From positions 1-42,297 of the forward strand of contig JAHECO010000032.1 of assembly GCA_024641705.1 (NCBI GenBank): 42,297 bases of DNA, in the 5' to 3' direction. Shown here one piece after another: positions 1 through 8,126 of this stretch; within the stretch, counting starts at the first letter, position 1; each line of letters starts with the position of its first letter. The stretch comes from Candidatus Kryptoniota bacterium (GTDB lineage: Bacteria > Bacteroidota > Ignavibacteria > Kryptoniales > JAKASW01). The notes beneath the pieces are model-generated. The model was not told the DNA's origin. It worked only from the letters and a program-made list of their open reading frames with translations, and did no database searches. Made by a program: the position numbers and the translations under genes.

Positions 1-518
1 ATCCTTGAGATTGCGCCGCCGATACCGGGAATGACCATGGGCATATTCACGCCGACCTTCGTTGCGAAGTACGAGAGCGTGGTCCACGGCAGGAGGTATC
101 CCGTGAACGCGAAGGCAAGGACCAATCCAAGCAGGAGAACACCGAGGATCCACATTATTTCGCGCGGTTTCCGGTAAGCCTTCATGAAGAAGGTCGAGAA
201 CATATGCACAAGGACAACCGCGATAAGGAAATTGGCTCCCCAGAAATGCATAGACCTTATCAGCCACCCGTAATGGACTTTCTCCATTATGTAACGAACA
301 GACTCGTTTGCAGCGGCGGGGCTGGGCGAGTAATAGAACGCAAGCAGTATGCCGGTTATGAACTGGATCGTTATGATGAAGAGCGCGAGGCCGCCGAAAT
401 AATACCAGAAGGAGTGCTTGTGCTGGGGGACGCTCTTGTGTTTCACCCATCGCCGAATCCCGGTGAGGTCGACGCGCTCCTCTACGAAGGCGAGCAGGCT
501 GCGTGTCAATGCCTTCAA
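1..518 (-). CDS. Cytochrome b of a bc-type complex, N-terminal part (cut by window edge)
   Basis: Transmembrane cytochrome b subunit of a quinol:cytochrome c (bc/b6f-like) oxidoreductase; it carries two b hemes and the quinol sites. Translating the complement gives about 172 residues, with heme-ligand histidines in SMHFWGANF and VLVHMF and the typical TGYLLPW turn after the third hydrophobic segment. The C-terminal part lies outside the window to the left. The gene follows the Rieske gene directly. The likely start is TTG at 518, which shares TTGA with the Rieske TGA stop, so the pair is probably translationally coupled. A second in-frame TTG lies three codons further on. The family is certain; the exact start is less so. 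Confidence 0.9.
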   Translation of the reverse strand, partial: MKALTRSLLAFVEERVDLTGIRRWVKHKSVPQHKHSFWYYFGGLALFIITIQFITGILLAFYYSPSPAAANESVRYIMEKVHYGWLIRSMHFWGANFLIAVVLVHMFSTFFMKAYRKPREIMWILGVLLLGLVLAFAFTGYLLPWTTLSYFATKVGVNMPMVIPGIGGAISR

Positions 519-955
519 GCGACCTGGTTCCCGACTGAAACGTAGATCTTGTCACCGGAGACAGAGACAAGATATTCCTGAAGCGGGAGTGAGGCAGGTC
601 CTCGAAGGACATCGCCATTCATGTTAAACTCGCTGCCGTGACACTCGCAAAGAAAGAAATCTTTTGAGGACTCGAACTGCACGGTACACCCCATGTGAGT
701 GCACTTGGCGGAGAGCGACTTGTAGCTTCCGTCGGGGAGCCGCACAAGAACAGCAGGTCTATCCAGAAACTTGAAGAACTTCGCTGAGTTCAGTTTCATC
801 TCCGATGTGGTTGTCACAAGGACTCTTCCTACTTGACCGAGCGCAACAGCCGGGGGTGAGAGAAACCTTAAGACCGGATATACGAAATACGCGGCCAGTA
901 CCGCCGTTCCTGCGGTGATGACACGATTTAAAAATTCTCGTCTTGTAGATGCCAT
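515..955 (-). CDS. Rieske [2Fe-2S] protein of a bc-type complex
   Basis: 146 residues. It carries the high-potential 2Fe-2S cluster that passes electrons from quinol to cytochrome c. Cluster motifs are intact: CTHMGC at 85-90 and CECHGS at 103-108, giving two Cys and two His ligands. The N-terminus TRREFLNRV followed by a hydrophobic stretch to about residue 33 is a Tat-like signal anchor, as expected because Rieske proteins are exported folded. It is short compared with mitochondrial homologues but normal for bacteria. It overlaps cytochrome b by 4 nt. About 94 bp separate it from the lipid kinase upstream, enough for its own promoter, though I could not pick one with confidence. Confidence 0.93.
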   Translation of the reverse strand: MASTRREFLNRVITAGTAVLAAYFVYPVLRFLSPPAVALGQVGRVLVTTTSEMKLNSAKFFKFLDRPAVLVRLPDGSYKSLSAKCTHMGCTVQFESSKDFFLCECHGSEFNMNGDVLRGPASLPLQEYLVSVSGDKIYVSVGNQVA

Positions 956-1049
956 ACAGCACTACTAACACAAAACCATATCACTCTTGTTCCGGGATTG
1001 TGCATCAAACGAAATAATAAAGAGAGGCTTCTTCTGGTTCGGCGAAAGC

Positions 1050-1949
1050 TCAGACAACTACCTGCAGGCAGCCCGGCTCGATGCGCATTTCGAGGTCGTT
1101 CACTTTGCGCGGAGGCACTTCCCCGTCTCTGTGTATGGAGACGGGAGTATCCGACTTGATCCGGATCCTCTTCGCTCTTTCCATGGTTACTTCGGGGTGT
1201 CTGTCGTGGTTGCCTTTCAGGACGCTGGGCAGTACCTGCAGGACTCTCCCAATCGTGACATCGGAGACCAGACAGACATCCAGCAGACCGTCGTCCAACC
1301 TCGCATACGGTGTGAGCAGGAAGCCGCCGCCTGCAGAGATGCCGTTCCCGATCGCCACCAGATAGGTTTTCGCTTCCACAACTTTCTCGTCAAGTTCAAT
1401 TCGCATCTGGGCAGATTTGTATTTCGCGAGGGTCTTCACAAGCGAGTAAAGATACCTCGAAATTCCACCCAGCATATGGACTCCTATGCTCTCCCTGGCA
1501 ACTTCGGCGTCGAAGCCGACCCCTACCCCGTTCACAAAGAGCATTTCCCTATTCTCGATTGTAACCGTACCGGCATCGATGGCCTTGACTGTGCCGGCGA
1601 CGATCCTGTGGAAGTAATCCTGAAGGTTCTTGAGTCTTCCGAGGGCTCTCGCAAAATCGTTGCCGGTCCCGGTGGGGATAACCCCCATGACCGCCCTCGA
1701 TTTCACTGCACCGGCAGCCACTTCGTTGACGGTGCCATCTCCCCCAACCGCAACTACGATATCAAATTGTGATGCGTGCTCGCTCGTAAGCTCGGTCGCA
1801 TGTTCCGGAGCGCGCGTCAACTGGAGGTCAAAATCCATCCCGAGCCTCTTGGCCAGTCCGACAAGGTGCGGGAGCATCTTCTTTGTCCTGCCGTTGCCCG
1901 AGACAGGGTTTACGATAAACTTGACGAGTCGTTCTCCTGCAGGTCTCAT
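1050..1949 (-). CDS. Diacylglycerol/lipid kinase, YegS/BmrU family
   Basis: Soluble ATP-dependent lipid kinase of the DAGK catalytic family, about 299 residues, the usual length. Visible motifs are an NPVSGNG nucleotide loop near residues 14-20, VGGDGT at 68-73 and PTGTGNDFAR at 92-101. The family phosphorylates diacylglycerol or related lipids at the membrane; the substrate cannot be read from sequence. I chose ATG at 1949 because the conserved fold starts nine codons later and a GGGAGG lies upstream at rather long spacing. An in-frame TTG at 1961 would add four residues and overlap the upstream exchanger gene. It is the last member of the tight minus-strand run starting at 11139. Confidence 0.88.
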   Translation of the reverse strand: MRPAGERLVKFIVNPVSGNGRTKKMLPHLVGLAKRLGMDFDLQLTRAPEHATELTSEHASQFDIVVAVGGDGTVNEVAAGAVKSRAVMGVIPTGTGNDFARALGRLKNLQDYFHRIVAGTVKAIDAGTVTIENREMLFVNGVGVGFDAEVARESIGVHMLGGISRYLYSLVKTLAKYKSAQMRIELDEKVVEAKTYLVAIGNGISAGGGFLLTPYARLDDGLLDVCLVSDVTIGRVLQVLPSVLKGNHDRHPEVTMERAKRIRIKSDTPVSIHRDGEVPPRKVNDLEMRIEPGCLQVVV

Positions 1950-1953
1950 AGCA

Positions 1954-3219
1954 CTATTCAAGCGCCTCCCTTCGCAATCTTACGAGCCGAATCGTCTCGG
2001 TTATGCCCAGTTTAATCTTGAACTCTTTCCCGTGACGTGCGACCTCGTATATCGTCAAAAGCCCGAACAAGATGGAGACTATAATCCTGGAGTTGTTGCC
2101 TATCAGGGGAAGTTCGGGCATGAATGTGAAATGAACCGGATACAGAAATTGCGCGAGCCAGAGCACGAAAAGCACGGCCGCGTCGCCGCGCGTGAACTTC
2201 AACTTCGCAAGGGTGGCGCAACCATAAAAGGTCATCATCATCGAAAGCAGAATTTCCTCCCGGTGGTGCAGATCTAGAGGGATCGTCGACACCCGACCCA
2301 TAGAGAATGAATATACGATCGGGATCATGGAGACAAGAAGTGTCCACTGGTTGACCTTACTGCTGATCATGTTGAGTAGCGCCATCGGTGCGAGGCGTAT
2401 CGTGCGGGCCCAGTAGAACGCGGTGACTTTTTCAGGGAATTCCGACAGGAAAGGGGCCACCCACTGGACAAAGACAAAGGCGCTTATGCCGAATGCGGCC
2501 GAGACTTCCTTCATGCTGTCAAGGAAAGGGTCGGCTACAGCCCACATGGTAGCTCCCCCGACGATGAAGAGAGCGACGAGTATGAGACCTCTCCTTTTCC
2601 CATCGTCCACCGAGACCAGCGCCCGAGGCATGGCGAGCAGATCATCTTTCTTCTCCTCTTCTTCCACCGGAAGCACCCTCAGTATGTACATATAGAACAC
2701 GAAGACGGCCCCGAGGAAGACGCCGTCGTAGATTTGAAGGTCGCGCTTCACAAGGACAACTATAAAATACAAGGACGACACGAAAAGAGCGAGGACCTCC
2801 ACAATGTTCTCCGGGCGGAGGTGTATGAAGTCTATCTTCTTGCCGCTCCGGACCCTCGAATAGATGTCCGCAGTGACGAATATCAGCGGCCAGCCGACCC
2901 CCATAAGCAGCCGGTTTGAGCCGGTAAAATTTGCCATCATGAGATCGATATCCTTGCGCCAGGCGATGACGGCCTCCACCATGAATTCCGGCACGACCTG
3001 CAGGAGTGCAACGATGGCGACTGCAAGCCCCTGACTGATGCTGAACTCTGCAGCTTCGGCGGCCCAGCTGATGATCAGGGCGGACACGATCACCGCGCTG
3101 AAGCACAGGAAGGCGACAAGCCCGGCTGTGTCGCTCGGAAAGGCGTGCAGCCACACCGAAACCACGATGCTGTAGAGCGACATGAATACGAAATAATAGG
3201 TGTAGCGCGACCAGCTCAC
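1954..3219 (-). CDS. CaCA-superfamily (sodium/calcium exchanger-like) membrane protein
   Basis: 421 residues with about ten to eleven hydrophobic segments in two halves, joined by an acidic linker (EEEEK near 186-190). Each half has an alpha-repeat-like segment: QVVPEF with P77-E78 followed by NFTGSN, and SEFPEK with P262-E263 followed by the N283-N290 stretch. The Pro-Glu pairs match the ion-binding positions of Na+/Ca2+ exchangers, but the usual G-T/S-S-x-PE flank is not present, so the ion specificity is uncertain. The ATG shares ATGA with the dehydrogenase stop upstream, and the gene ends 4 nt before the lipid kinase start, so all three are likely co-translated. The alternative is a divergent YrbG-like transporter of unknown ion. 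Confidence 0.75.
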   Translation of the reverse strand: MSWSRYTYYFVFMSLYSIVVSVWLHAFPSDTAGLVAFLCFSAVIVSALIISWAAEAAEFSISQGLAVAIVALLQVVPEFMVEAVIAWRKDIDLMMANFTGSNRLLMGVGWPLIFVTADIYSRVRSGKKIDFIHLRPENIVEVLALFVSSLYFIVVLVKRDLQIYDGVFLGAVFVFYMYILRVLPVEEEEKKDDLLAMPRALVSVDDGKRRGLILVALFIVGGATMWAVADPFLDSMKEVSAAFGISAFVFVQWVAPFLSEFPEKVTAFYWARTIRLAPMALLNMISSKVNQWTLLVSMIPIVYSFSMGRVSTIPLDLHHREEILLSMMMTFYGCATLAKLKFTRGDAAVLFVLWLAQFLYPVHFTFMPELPLIGNNSRIIVSILFGLLTIYEVARHGKEFKIKLGITETIRLVRLRREALE

Positions 3220-4229
3220 GAGATATGATCCATCGCAAAGTGAGGGATCTTCATGCCTGCCATATCGTGGTAACCGGGTTGTGATTCCAGGAGAGTGTGG
3301 ATCTGGTTCAGTACCATACCCACGGAGGCGACGTCGCCCATTATGCCGTTGTTGATGACCACGCTAACCGGGGGATCTCCCTCGACGAAGACGGCGTCAT
3401 ATTCGATGGTGGCGTCGATCCTCATCGTAAGCCTCAATGACAATACTTCCCTGCCTTCCCTTTCAACGATGACCTCATGCCGTACGCCCACCACGTGGTT
3501 CATGGCAACGAAGACGCTGTCGCCATGGTAGTCATGATCTGCAACGACGGGCTGCATCGTCGACCGTATGTCGTCATATTTTATGTCGAGGTGATAGGCA
3601 AGGAATTCGGCCGAGTCAGTCAGTCCGACCGGACCAAACCTTCCGGTCCCGGCTCTCTCGATAAACTCCTCCGGGCTCAATCCCACACCGAGCTTCCTTT
3701 GCAGGGCAAGCCTCCGGCGGCCGAGGTTCACCATCCTTTCGACTCTGACGCTCGTGATCGAAACGCATGGAGCCGTGAGCATCAGTACCATGCTGTCCAT
3801 CACGAAGCCCGGATTGATTCCCGTCGCGAGAAGCCTCACCTTCTTCCGTTTAGCCAAGGCGTCCAGCCTCTTAAAGAGTGCCGGATCCCGCTTTCTCAGG
3901 AAGAAAAGCTCTTCGGAAGTCGTAACGACATTGTAACCCTTCTCCATAAGTGCGGCGACTTGTACGGCGGCGTCGGGAAGATATGAAACCGCCGAGTGTA
4001 TCACGACGTCAGCCTTCTTTCTTCTCAACGCGGCCACCGAGTCGATCACTTGAATATCCAGGATACTTCCCGGTTCCATGAATTCCCCGAGGTCCTTGAG
4101 AACCTTATCCGGAGCATTATCGATGCAGCCGACCAGCTCGAACCGGTCGCTATATTTCAGAAGTGCTTTCGCAATGCTGATACCGATCTGTCCGAGTCCA
4201 AACTGTATTACCTTAATCTTTCTTCGCAT
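3216..4229 (-). CDS. DapB-like NAD(P)-dependent dehydrogenase
   Basis: 337 residues from the chosen ATG. The N-terminus is a Rossmann fold with GLGQIG at residues 11-16, followed by a DapB/homoserine-dehydrogenase-like body. It resembles the dihydrodipicolinate reductase-like family that includes 2,4-diaminopentanoate dehydrogenase. No ornithine-fermentation genes are nearby, so that activity should not be assumed. ATG at 4229 has AAGGA close upstream; an in-frame ATG at 4256 would add nine residues without a clear ribosome site. It overlaps the nanE 3' end by 17 nt and the exchanger start by 4 nt. The substrate is unknown; the coupling to nanE and a cation exchanger is unusual. Confidence 0.75.
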   Translation of the reverse strand: MRRKIKVIQFGLGQIGISIAKALLKYSDRFELVGCIDNAPDKVLKDLGEFMEPGSILDIQVIDSVAALRRKKADVVIHSAVSYLPDAAVQVAALMEKGYNVVTTSEELFFLRKRDPALFKRLDALAKRKKVRLLATGINPGFVMDSMVLMLTAPCVSITSVRVERMVNLGRRRLALQRKLGVGLSPEEFIERAGTGRFGPVGLTDSAEFLAYHLDIKYDDIRSTMQPVVADHDYHGDSVFVAMNHVVGVRHEVIVEREGREVLSLRLTMRIDATIEYDAVFVEGDPPVSVVINNGIMGDVASVGMVLNQIHTLLESQPGYHDMAGMKIPHFAMDHIS

Positions 4230-4935
4230 TATTCCTTGTTCTTCTCTGAATCTCATGGACGAACATTTGGGTGATTACTCTTGGCCTCGTTATTGCCGCA
4301 CCCACGACAACCGAGTAGGCGCCCAATTCGAAGGCGTGGGCAGCCTCATCAGGGAGAAGGATCCTTCCTTCCGCGATCACCGGTATGACCAGCGAGTCGG
4401 ACAGGCGCTCGATAAGATCAAAGTCAACTCCTTCGGCGCCCTTCTGCAAGGTGGCGGGCGTGTAGCCTGAAAGAGTGGTGGAGACGAGGTCGGCGCCGAG
4501 TTCCGCCGCCTGCACGCCCTCCTCGAAGGTCGAGACGTCGGCCAGGAGAAGTGTGCCGGGGTGGTCGACTCTCACTCGCCTGAGAAACTCGAAGCCCGTC
4601 AGTCCGTTCGGCCGGATCCGCTCCGTCGCATCGAGTGCCACGATGTCGGCACCGGCTTCGATTATTTCTTCCACTTCCCTGAAGTCGGGAGTTATCAGAA
4701 CTGATCCGTCCGAATAGGCAGATTGAATCAGCCCCACCAAAGGAAGCTGGACCCTTGCTTTAGCCGCCCTGATGTTTTCCTTCCCCTCCGTTCGTATGCC
4801 CGAAGCACCACCCATCTGGGCGGAAAGCGCAAAAAGCGACACATACTCGGGGTTGTTGAACGGATCATCAGCATCGAACTGGCAGGAAACAATCAAGCCG
4901 TTCTTTATATTCGCTATAGAGTTGAGGTATTCCAT
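4213..4935 (-). CDS. nanE: N-acetylmannosamine-6-phosphate 2-epimerase NanE
   Basis: 240-residue TIM-barrel enzyme that interconverts ManNAc-6-phosphate and GlcNAc-6-phosphate in sialic acid and aminosugar catabolism. Signature segments are GLIVSCQ near residue 13, ASGIRTEG at 44-51, LDATERIRP at 101-109, TTLSGYT, IAEGRI and the phosphate-binding VVVGAAITRP. The length is typical. No nanA, nanK, nagA or nagB is visible in the window, so its partner enzymes are elsewhere or it feeds another route. Its end overlaps the following dehydrogenase; 42 bp separate it from the zinc-ribbon gene upstream. Confidence 0.92.
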   Translation of the reverse strand: MEYLNSIANIKNGLIVSCQFDADDPFNNPEYVSLFALSAQMGGASGIRTEGKENIRAAKARVQLPLVGLIQSAYSDGSVLITPDFREVEEIIEAGADIVALDATERIRPNGLTGFEFLRRVRVDHPGTLLLADVSTFEEGVQAAELGADLVSTTLSGYTPATLQKGAEGVDFDLIERLSDSLVIPVIAEGRILLPDEAAHAFELGAYSVVVGAAITRPRVITQMFVHEIQRRTRNNAKKD

Positions 4936-4977
4936 TTTACGTCCCAGTTTCCTTGTTACTTCGAAGATACGGTGACT

Positions 4978-5682
4978 TTATCGATTCAACAAAATGCGCT
5001 TGGCGATTTCCACCGCGACCGCAAAGACGCCGGAGAAAAGTGCCGCCATCCCGAACGCGAGCACCCTTATCCCGAACAGGACTCTCGTCAATCTCAGGAC
5101 CATCAGTACCGCGGCTGCTGCAAGAACCAGATCGAGAAAAGCCAGGAAGTAGAACGAGACAGGGTTGATGACCTGCGGAGGAGGGTTGTTGGAAAACAAG
5201 TAGCTGCCGAAAACCGCCACCTCCAACGGAATCAGGACCACCGAGCTTATTGCGATCGGATGCAAGGCGTAGATGATTCCCGAGACATATCCCTTAAGCG
5301 TAGCACCGGTTCTTTTCACTCTCAGGCTCAAGTAGCTCAATATGCAGAAGAAATATATGCCCGGCAGGAAAACCACTATTCCCAGTACGAACCCTGTAAT
5401 AAGGAGCCGGGGGAATTGGAGCGAATAGATGTCGGCCGCCTTGAGCATGAAAAGGGCGAGGAAACTCAGCCCGATGCCCTCCAGTCCGGCCAGGAGGAGC
5501 GAGTAGTTTCTGTGCGTGGCGAGTACGATTTTTCTAAGCGTTGAATGGGGAAGACGCCAAAGGTTGTAGATTGTGGAAAAAAGATCCAGCGCCTTGACGC
5601 TCTCCTGAAGTATGCTTCCGCAGGAAACGCACCGGATCGAAAGGTCCAGATTCTCGGCATTGCAAACCTGGCACTTGCTCAA
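4978..5682 (-). CDS. Zinc-ribbon plus Yip1-like integral membrane protein
   Basis: 234 residues, function unknown. The N-terminus has two CxxC knuckles (C4/C7 and C18/C21), a short zinc ribbon facing the cytoplasm. A linker is followed by about five hydrophobic segments from residue 64 to the end in a Yip1-like arrangement with polar turns. The start appears to be TTG at 5682, preceded by GGAGG nine bases away, and the zinc ribbon begins at the second codon, which supports this start. It lies 49 bp after the lyase and 42 bp before nanE on the same strand. Yip1-domain proteins are membrane proteins of unclear bacterial function. Confidence 0.7.
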   Translation of the reverse strand: MSKCQVCNAENLDLSIRCVSCGSILQESVKALDLFSTIYNLWRLPHSTLRKIVLATHRNYSLLLAGLEGIGLSFLALFMLKAADIYSLQFPRLLITGFVLGIVVFLPGIYFFCILSYLSLRVKRTGATLKGYVSGIIYALHPIAISSVVLIPLEVAVFGSYLFSNNPPPQVINPVSFYFLAFLDLVLAAAAVLMVLRLTRVLFGIRVLAFGMAALFSGVFAVAVEIAKRILLNR

Positions 5683-5731
5683 GAGCGACCGACCTCCGAA
5701 TCCCGATTAAACCGCAGGCACCTGCACATTC

Positions 5732-7123
5732 TTATACCTGCGCTGTCTCTTCAACGACAGGTTCAAAGTGAGCGGTGAAATGCCTGAGGTACGGGGGCTC
5801 ATAGGTTATCTTGTACCCGGGTATGCGGTCCCTTCGCTTGAAGACTTCGATTATTACCTCGGCCGCGTAGTCGACGTGGCTTTGGGTATAGACTCTTCTT
5901 GGGATGGCCAGGCGGACAAGCTCAAGGTTCGCGCTGACGAATTTCCCCTCGACTTCCCTTCCGAACATGACGGAGCCGATTTCGACGCTGCGTATGCCGC
6001 CTTCGACATACATCTCAACAGCCAGGGCCTGCCCCGGGTATTGTTGGGGAGGAACGTGGGGCAGAAATCGTCGCGCGTCGATGAAGACCGCGTGTCCTCC
6101 CGTAGGCACGAGTACCGGGACACCGGCCTTCTCCAGTTTGTCGCCGAAATACTCGACAGACCTGATGCGGTATTTCAGGTAATCCTCGTCCAGAACCTCC
6201 GTTAACCCCTGTGCCATGGCGTCGAGGTCCCGACCCGCAAGGCCGCCGTAAGTGGGAAAGCCTTCCGTCATGATAAGGAGGCTCCGTGCCTTCTCGGCAA
6301 TGGTGGAATCATTGAGCGCCAGGAAACCGCCGATATTGACAAGGGCATCTTTCTTGGCGCTCATAGTACAACCGTCCGCGTAACTGAACATCTCGACGGC
6401 GATTTCACGAACGCTTTTGTCTCTGTACCCCGGCTCGCGGAGTTTTATGAAGTACGCGTTCTCGGCGAAGCGGCAGGCGTCGAGCAGAAGAGGGATGCCG
6501 TACTTGTTCAGCAGGGCCCTCGTCTCGCGGATGTTTGCCATGCTTACGGGCTGGCCCCCGACCGAGTTATTAGTTACCGTGAGAATAGATAGCGGGATAT
6601 TGGCAACGCCGACCTTTTTTATGAGGTTTTCGAGTCTTTCAAGATCGATGTTACCCTTGAAATCGGAGCGTCTGTCGGTTTCGAGGGCGACAGGGACAGG
6701 CAAATCGACGGCTTCGGCGCCCGAGAATTCGACGTTCGCGCGGGTTGTGTCGAAGTGAGTATTGCTCGGTATGATTTTACCGGGCCCTCCGACGACGGTG
6801 AACAGTATCTTTTCCGCGGCTCTTCCCTGATGAGTGGGAATTATAAACTTGAAGCCGGTGAGATCCCTGACGACCTTTTCGAATTTGAAGAAGCTTCTCG
6901 AACCAGCGTAGGATTCGTCGCCATCCATGATGGCGGCCCACTGCTTCGAGCTCATCGCCGCTGTTCCGGAATCCGTGAGCAGGTCGATTAGTACGTCATC
7001 AGCCTTCAGGAGAAAGAGGTTGTAGAACGCTTCCCGCATGGCTTTCTCCCGATACTCGCGCGTGGTGAAGTTTATCGGCTCGACGGATTTGATCTTGAAA
7101 GGTTCTATTACTGTGTTTGTCAT
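5732..7123 (-). CDS. tnaA: Tryptophanase-type beta-eliminating lyase (PLP)
   Basis: 463 residues, the normal length of the tryptophanase/tyrosine phenol-lyase family. The PLP lysine is K258 in SAKKDA; IDLLTDSGT and PTHQGR are intact. Much of the sequence (SYADGCTMS, GLAGRD, KSVREI) looks like tyrosine phenol-lyase. However, the residues that separate the two activities look tryptophanase-like: FDTT at 124-127 where TPL has a Thr at the Asp position, and SVEIG with I382 where TPL has the phenol-binding Arg. Predicted reaction: L-tryptophan to indole, pyruvate and ammonia. The ATG shares ATGA with the pilin-like gene upstream. No TnaC-like leader or TnaB permease is visible beside it. The specificity is an inference. 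Confidence 0.85.
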   Translation of the reverse strand: MTNTVIEPFKIKSVEPINFTTREYREKAMREAFYNLFLLKADDVLIDLLTDSGTAAMSSKQWAAIMDGDESYAGSRSFFKFEKVVRDLTGFKFIIPTHQGRAAEKILFTVVGGPGKIIPSNTHFDTTRANVEFSGAEAVDLPVPVALETDRRSDFKGNIDLERLENLIKKVGVANIPLSILTVTNNSVGGQPVSMANIRETRALLNKYGIPLLLDACRFAENAYFIKLREPGYRDKSVREIAVEMFSYADGCTMSAKKDALVNIGGFLALNDSTIAEKARSLLIMTEGFPTYGGLAGRDLDAMAQGLTEVLDEDYLKYRIRSVEYFGDKLEKAGVPVLVPTGGHAVFIDARRFLPHVPPQQYPGQALAVEMYVEGGIRSVEIGSVMFGREVEGKFVSANLELVRLAIPRRVYTQSHVDYAAEVIIEVFKRRDRIPGYKITYEPPYLRHFTAHFEPVVEETAQV

Positions 7124-7494
7124 CTCACAACCGTGTATGGACCTATCGAATCAGCATAGACATCGACACTTATTACGAAATTCTGATAGCCTGTGGCTTT
7201 AAGCTGTAGCAGCTGGCCGGCAGCGGAAACCACTTCAAACTTCGCAAGGTCGTTCGAATCGGGTTCCGAAATTGACCTGAACGTGAATCCCGTAAAGGAC
7301 CCTGCCCCACCGGCCATCGTGAGCGGTTTTCTGTACCATCCCTGAGCGGTCGCAGCCATATGGTTCATCTCATTTATCACTTCGTTAATGTCGGTCTCCT
7401 GTTGGTGCGACTTGAAATAAACGACCGCCAGGGACACCGCTACTGCAACAACGATCGCCACGAGGACAATCATCAGTAATTGTTGCGTTCCCAT
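7120..7494 (-). CDS. Small single-helix pilin-like protein, MGTQQLL family (copy 1)
   Basis: 124 residues, function unknown. It begins MGTQQLL and continues as a hydrophobic helix to about residue 27, then a polar helical stretch and a Gly-rich globular tail. This resembles the lollipop architecture of type IV pilins or pseudopilins, but there is no Glu at position +5 and only a two-residue leader, so processing by PilD is doubtful. It is clearly paralogous to the protein at 23774-24211: same first seven residues, and a shared AQxxYRKPxxxAGG centre. It sits 15 bp after the barrel protein gene and overlaps the lyase start. It may be a membrane-anchored surface or periplasmic subunit. Confidence 0.75.
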   Translation of the reverse strand: MGTQQLLMIVLVAIVVAVAVSLAVVYFKSHQQETDINEVINEMNHMAATAQGWYRKPLTMAGGAGSFTGFTFRSISEPDSNDLAKFEVVSAAGQLLQLKATGYQNFVISVDVYADSIGPYTVVR

Positions 7495-7509
7495 CTCGAG
7501 ACTCCTGCG

Positions 7510-8115
7510 TTAGAAATACACAGCAAACGTTAATCCCGCCGTCTGAAAACCGAGCTGGAAGTTGCTGACGTCGGGATTTGTCTGGTTCGTGAAGGTCACT
7601 CCGAACTGATACTCCGCGCTCAGACTGATATTGCTGTTGAAGAAATACTCAACGCCTCCGATCGCGCCGAGACCAAATGCCGTCTGACTGGTCTTGGTGC
7701 TCGTGGCAGTGCCTCCGACAAATACCGACGGTGTATATGTTTCGGAAGATGTTGTAAAGAAAAGTCCGCCGCCGAGATACGGGCTGACGCTGGATGCCAG
7801 TGGCATGTGGTATTCCAGACCTCCACCCAAACCGAACGAGAACTTGTTGTCGGTCGCGTCAGTAAAGCCGGCCGCGCCTTTGTTCGTTTGATTGTCGATG
7901 CCGAAAAGAAGCATACCGCGGACGGCAGTCCCGTTGGATAAAAAGTATTTCCCGCCTATTCCTCCCTGATACTCGCCAAGATTCAACGTACCGAGCCCGC
8001 TGAAGTTGAACAGAAGAGCCTTGTTCCCGGCGGACGCTGCATTCGAAGGTTGAGCATTAGCCGACGGGATCGCAAGACAAAGTACGATGGCGAGAACTGC
8101 GAAGTACCTGAACAT
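7510..8115 (-). CDS. Outer-membrane beta-barrel protein
   Basis: 201 residues. A signal peptide (hydrophobic to about residue 18, cleavage after ANA) is followed by alternating amphipathic strands rich in Gly, aromatic residues, Ser and Thr, ending in a C-terminal Phe (FAVYF). That terminal aromatic is the BAM recognition signature of outer-membrane barrels. The size suits an eight-stranded OmpA/OmpX-like barrel. An AGGAGG site lies at good distance before the ATG. It is 11 bp after the aminotransferase and 15 bp before the pilin-like gene, suggesting a shared transcript with cell-envelope products. The ligand or role is unknown. Confidence 0.85.
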   Translation of the reverse strand: MFRYFAVLAIVLCLAIPSANAQPSNAASAGNKALLFNFSGLGTLNLGEYQGGIGGKYFLSNGTAVRGMLLFGIDNQTNKGAAGFTDATDNKFSFGLGGGLEYHMPLASSVSPYLGGGLFFTTSSETYTPSVFVGGTATSTKTSQTAFGLGAIGGVEYFFNSNISLSAEYQFGVTFTNQTNPDVSNFQLGFQTAGLTFAVYF

Positions 8116-8126
8116 GTTAGTGCCTC

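Noticed and set aside
204-545. Plus-strand open frame at the left edge
   Set aside because: It runs antisense to cytochrome b and its translation has no domain; the minus-strand reading gives clear heme-ligand motifs.
987-1772. Long plus-strand frame of 261 codons opposite the lipid kinase
   Set aside because: It is the antisense shadow of the kinase, which has all the expected motifs.
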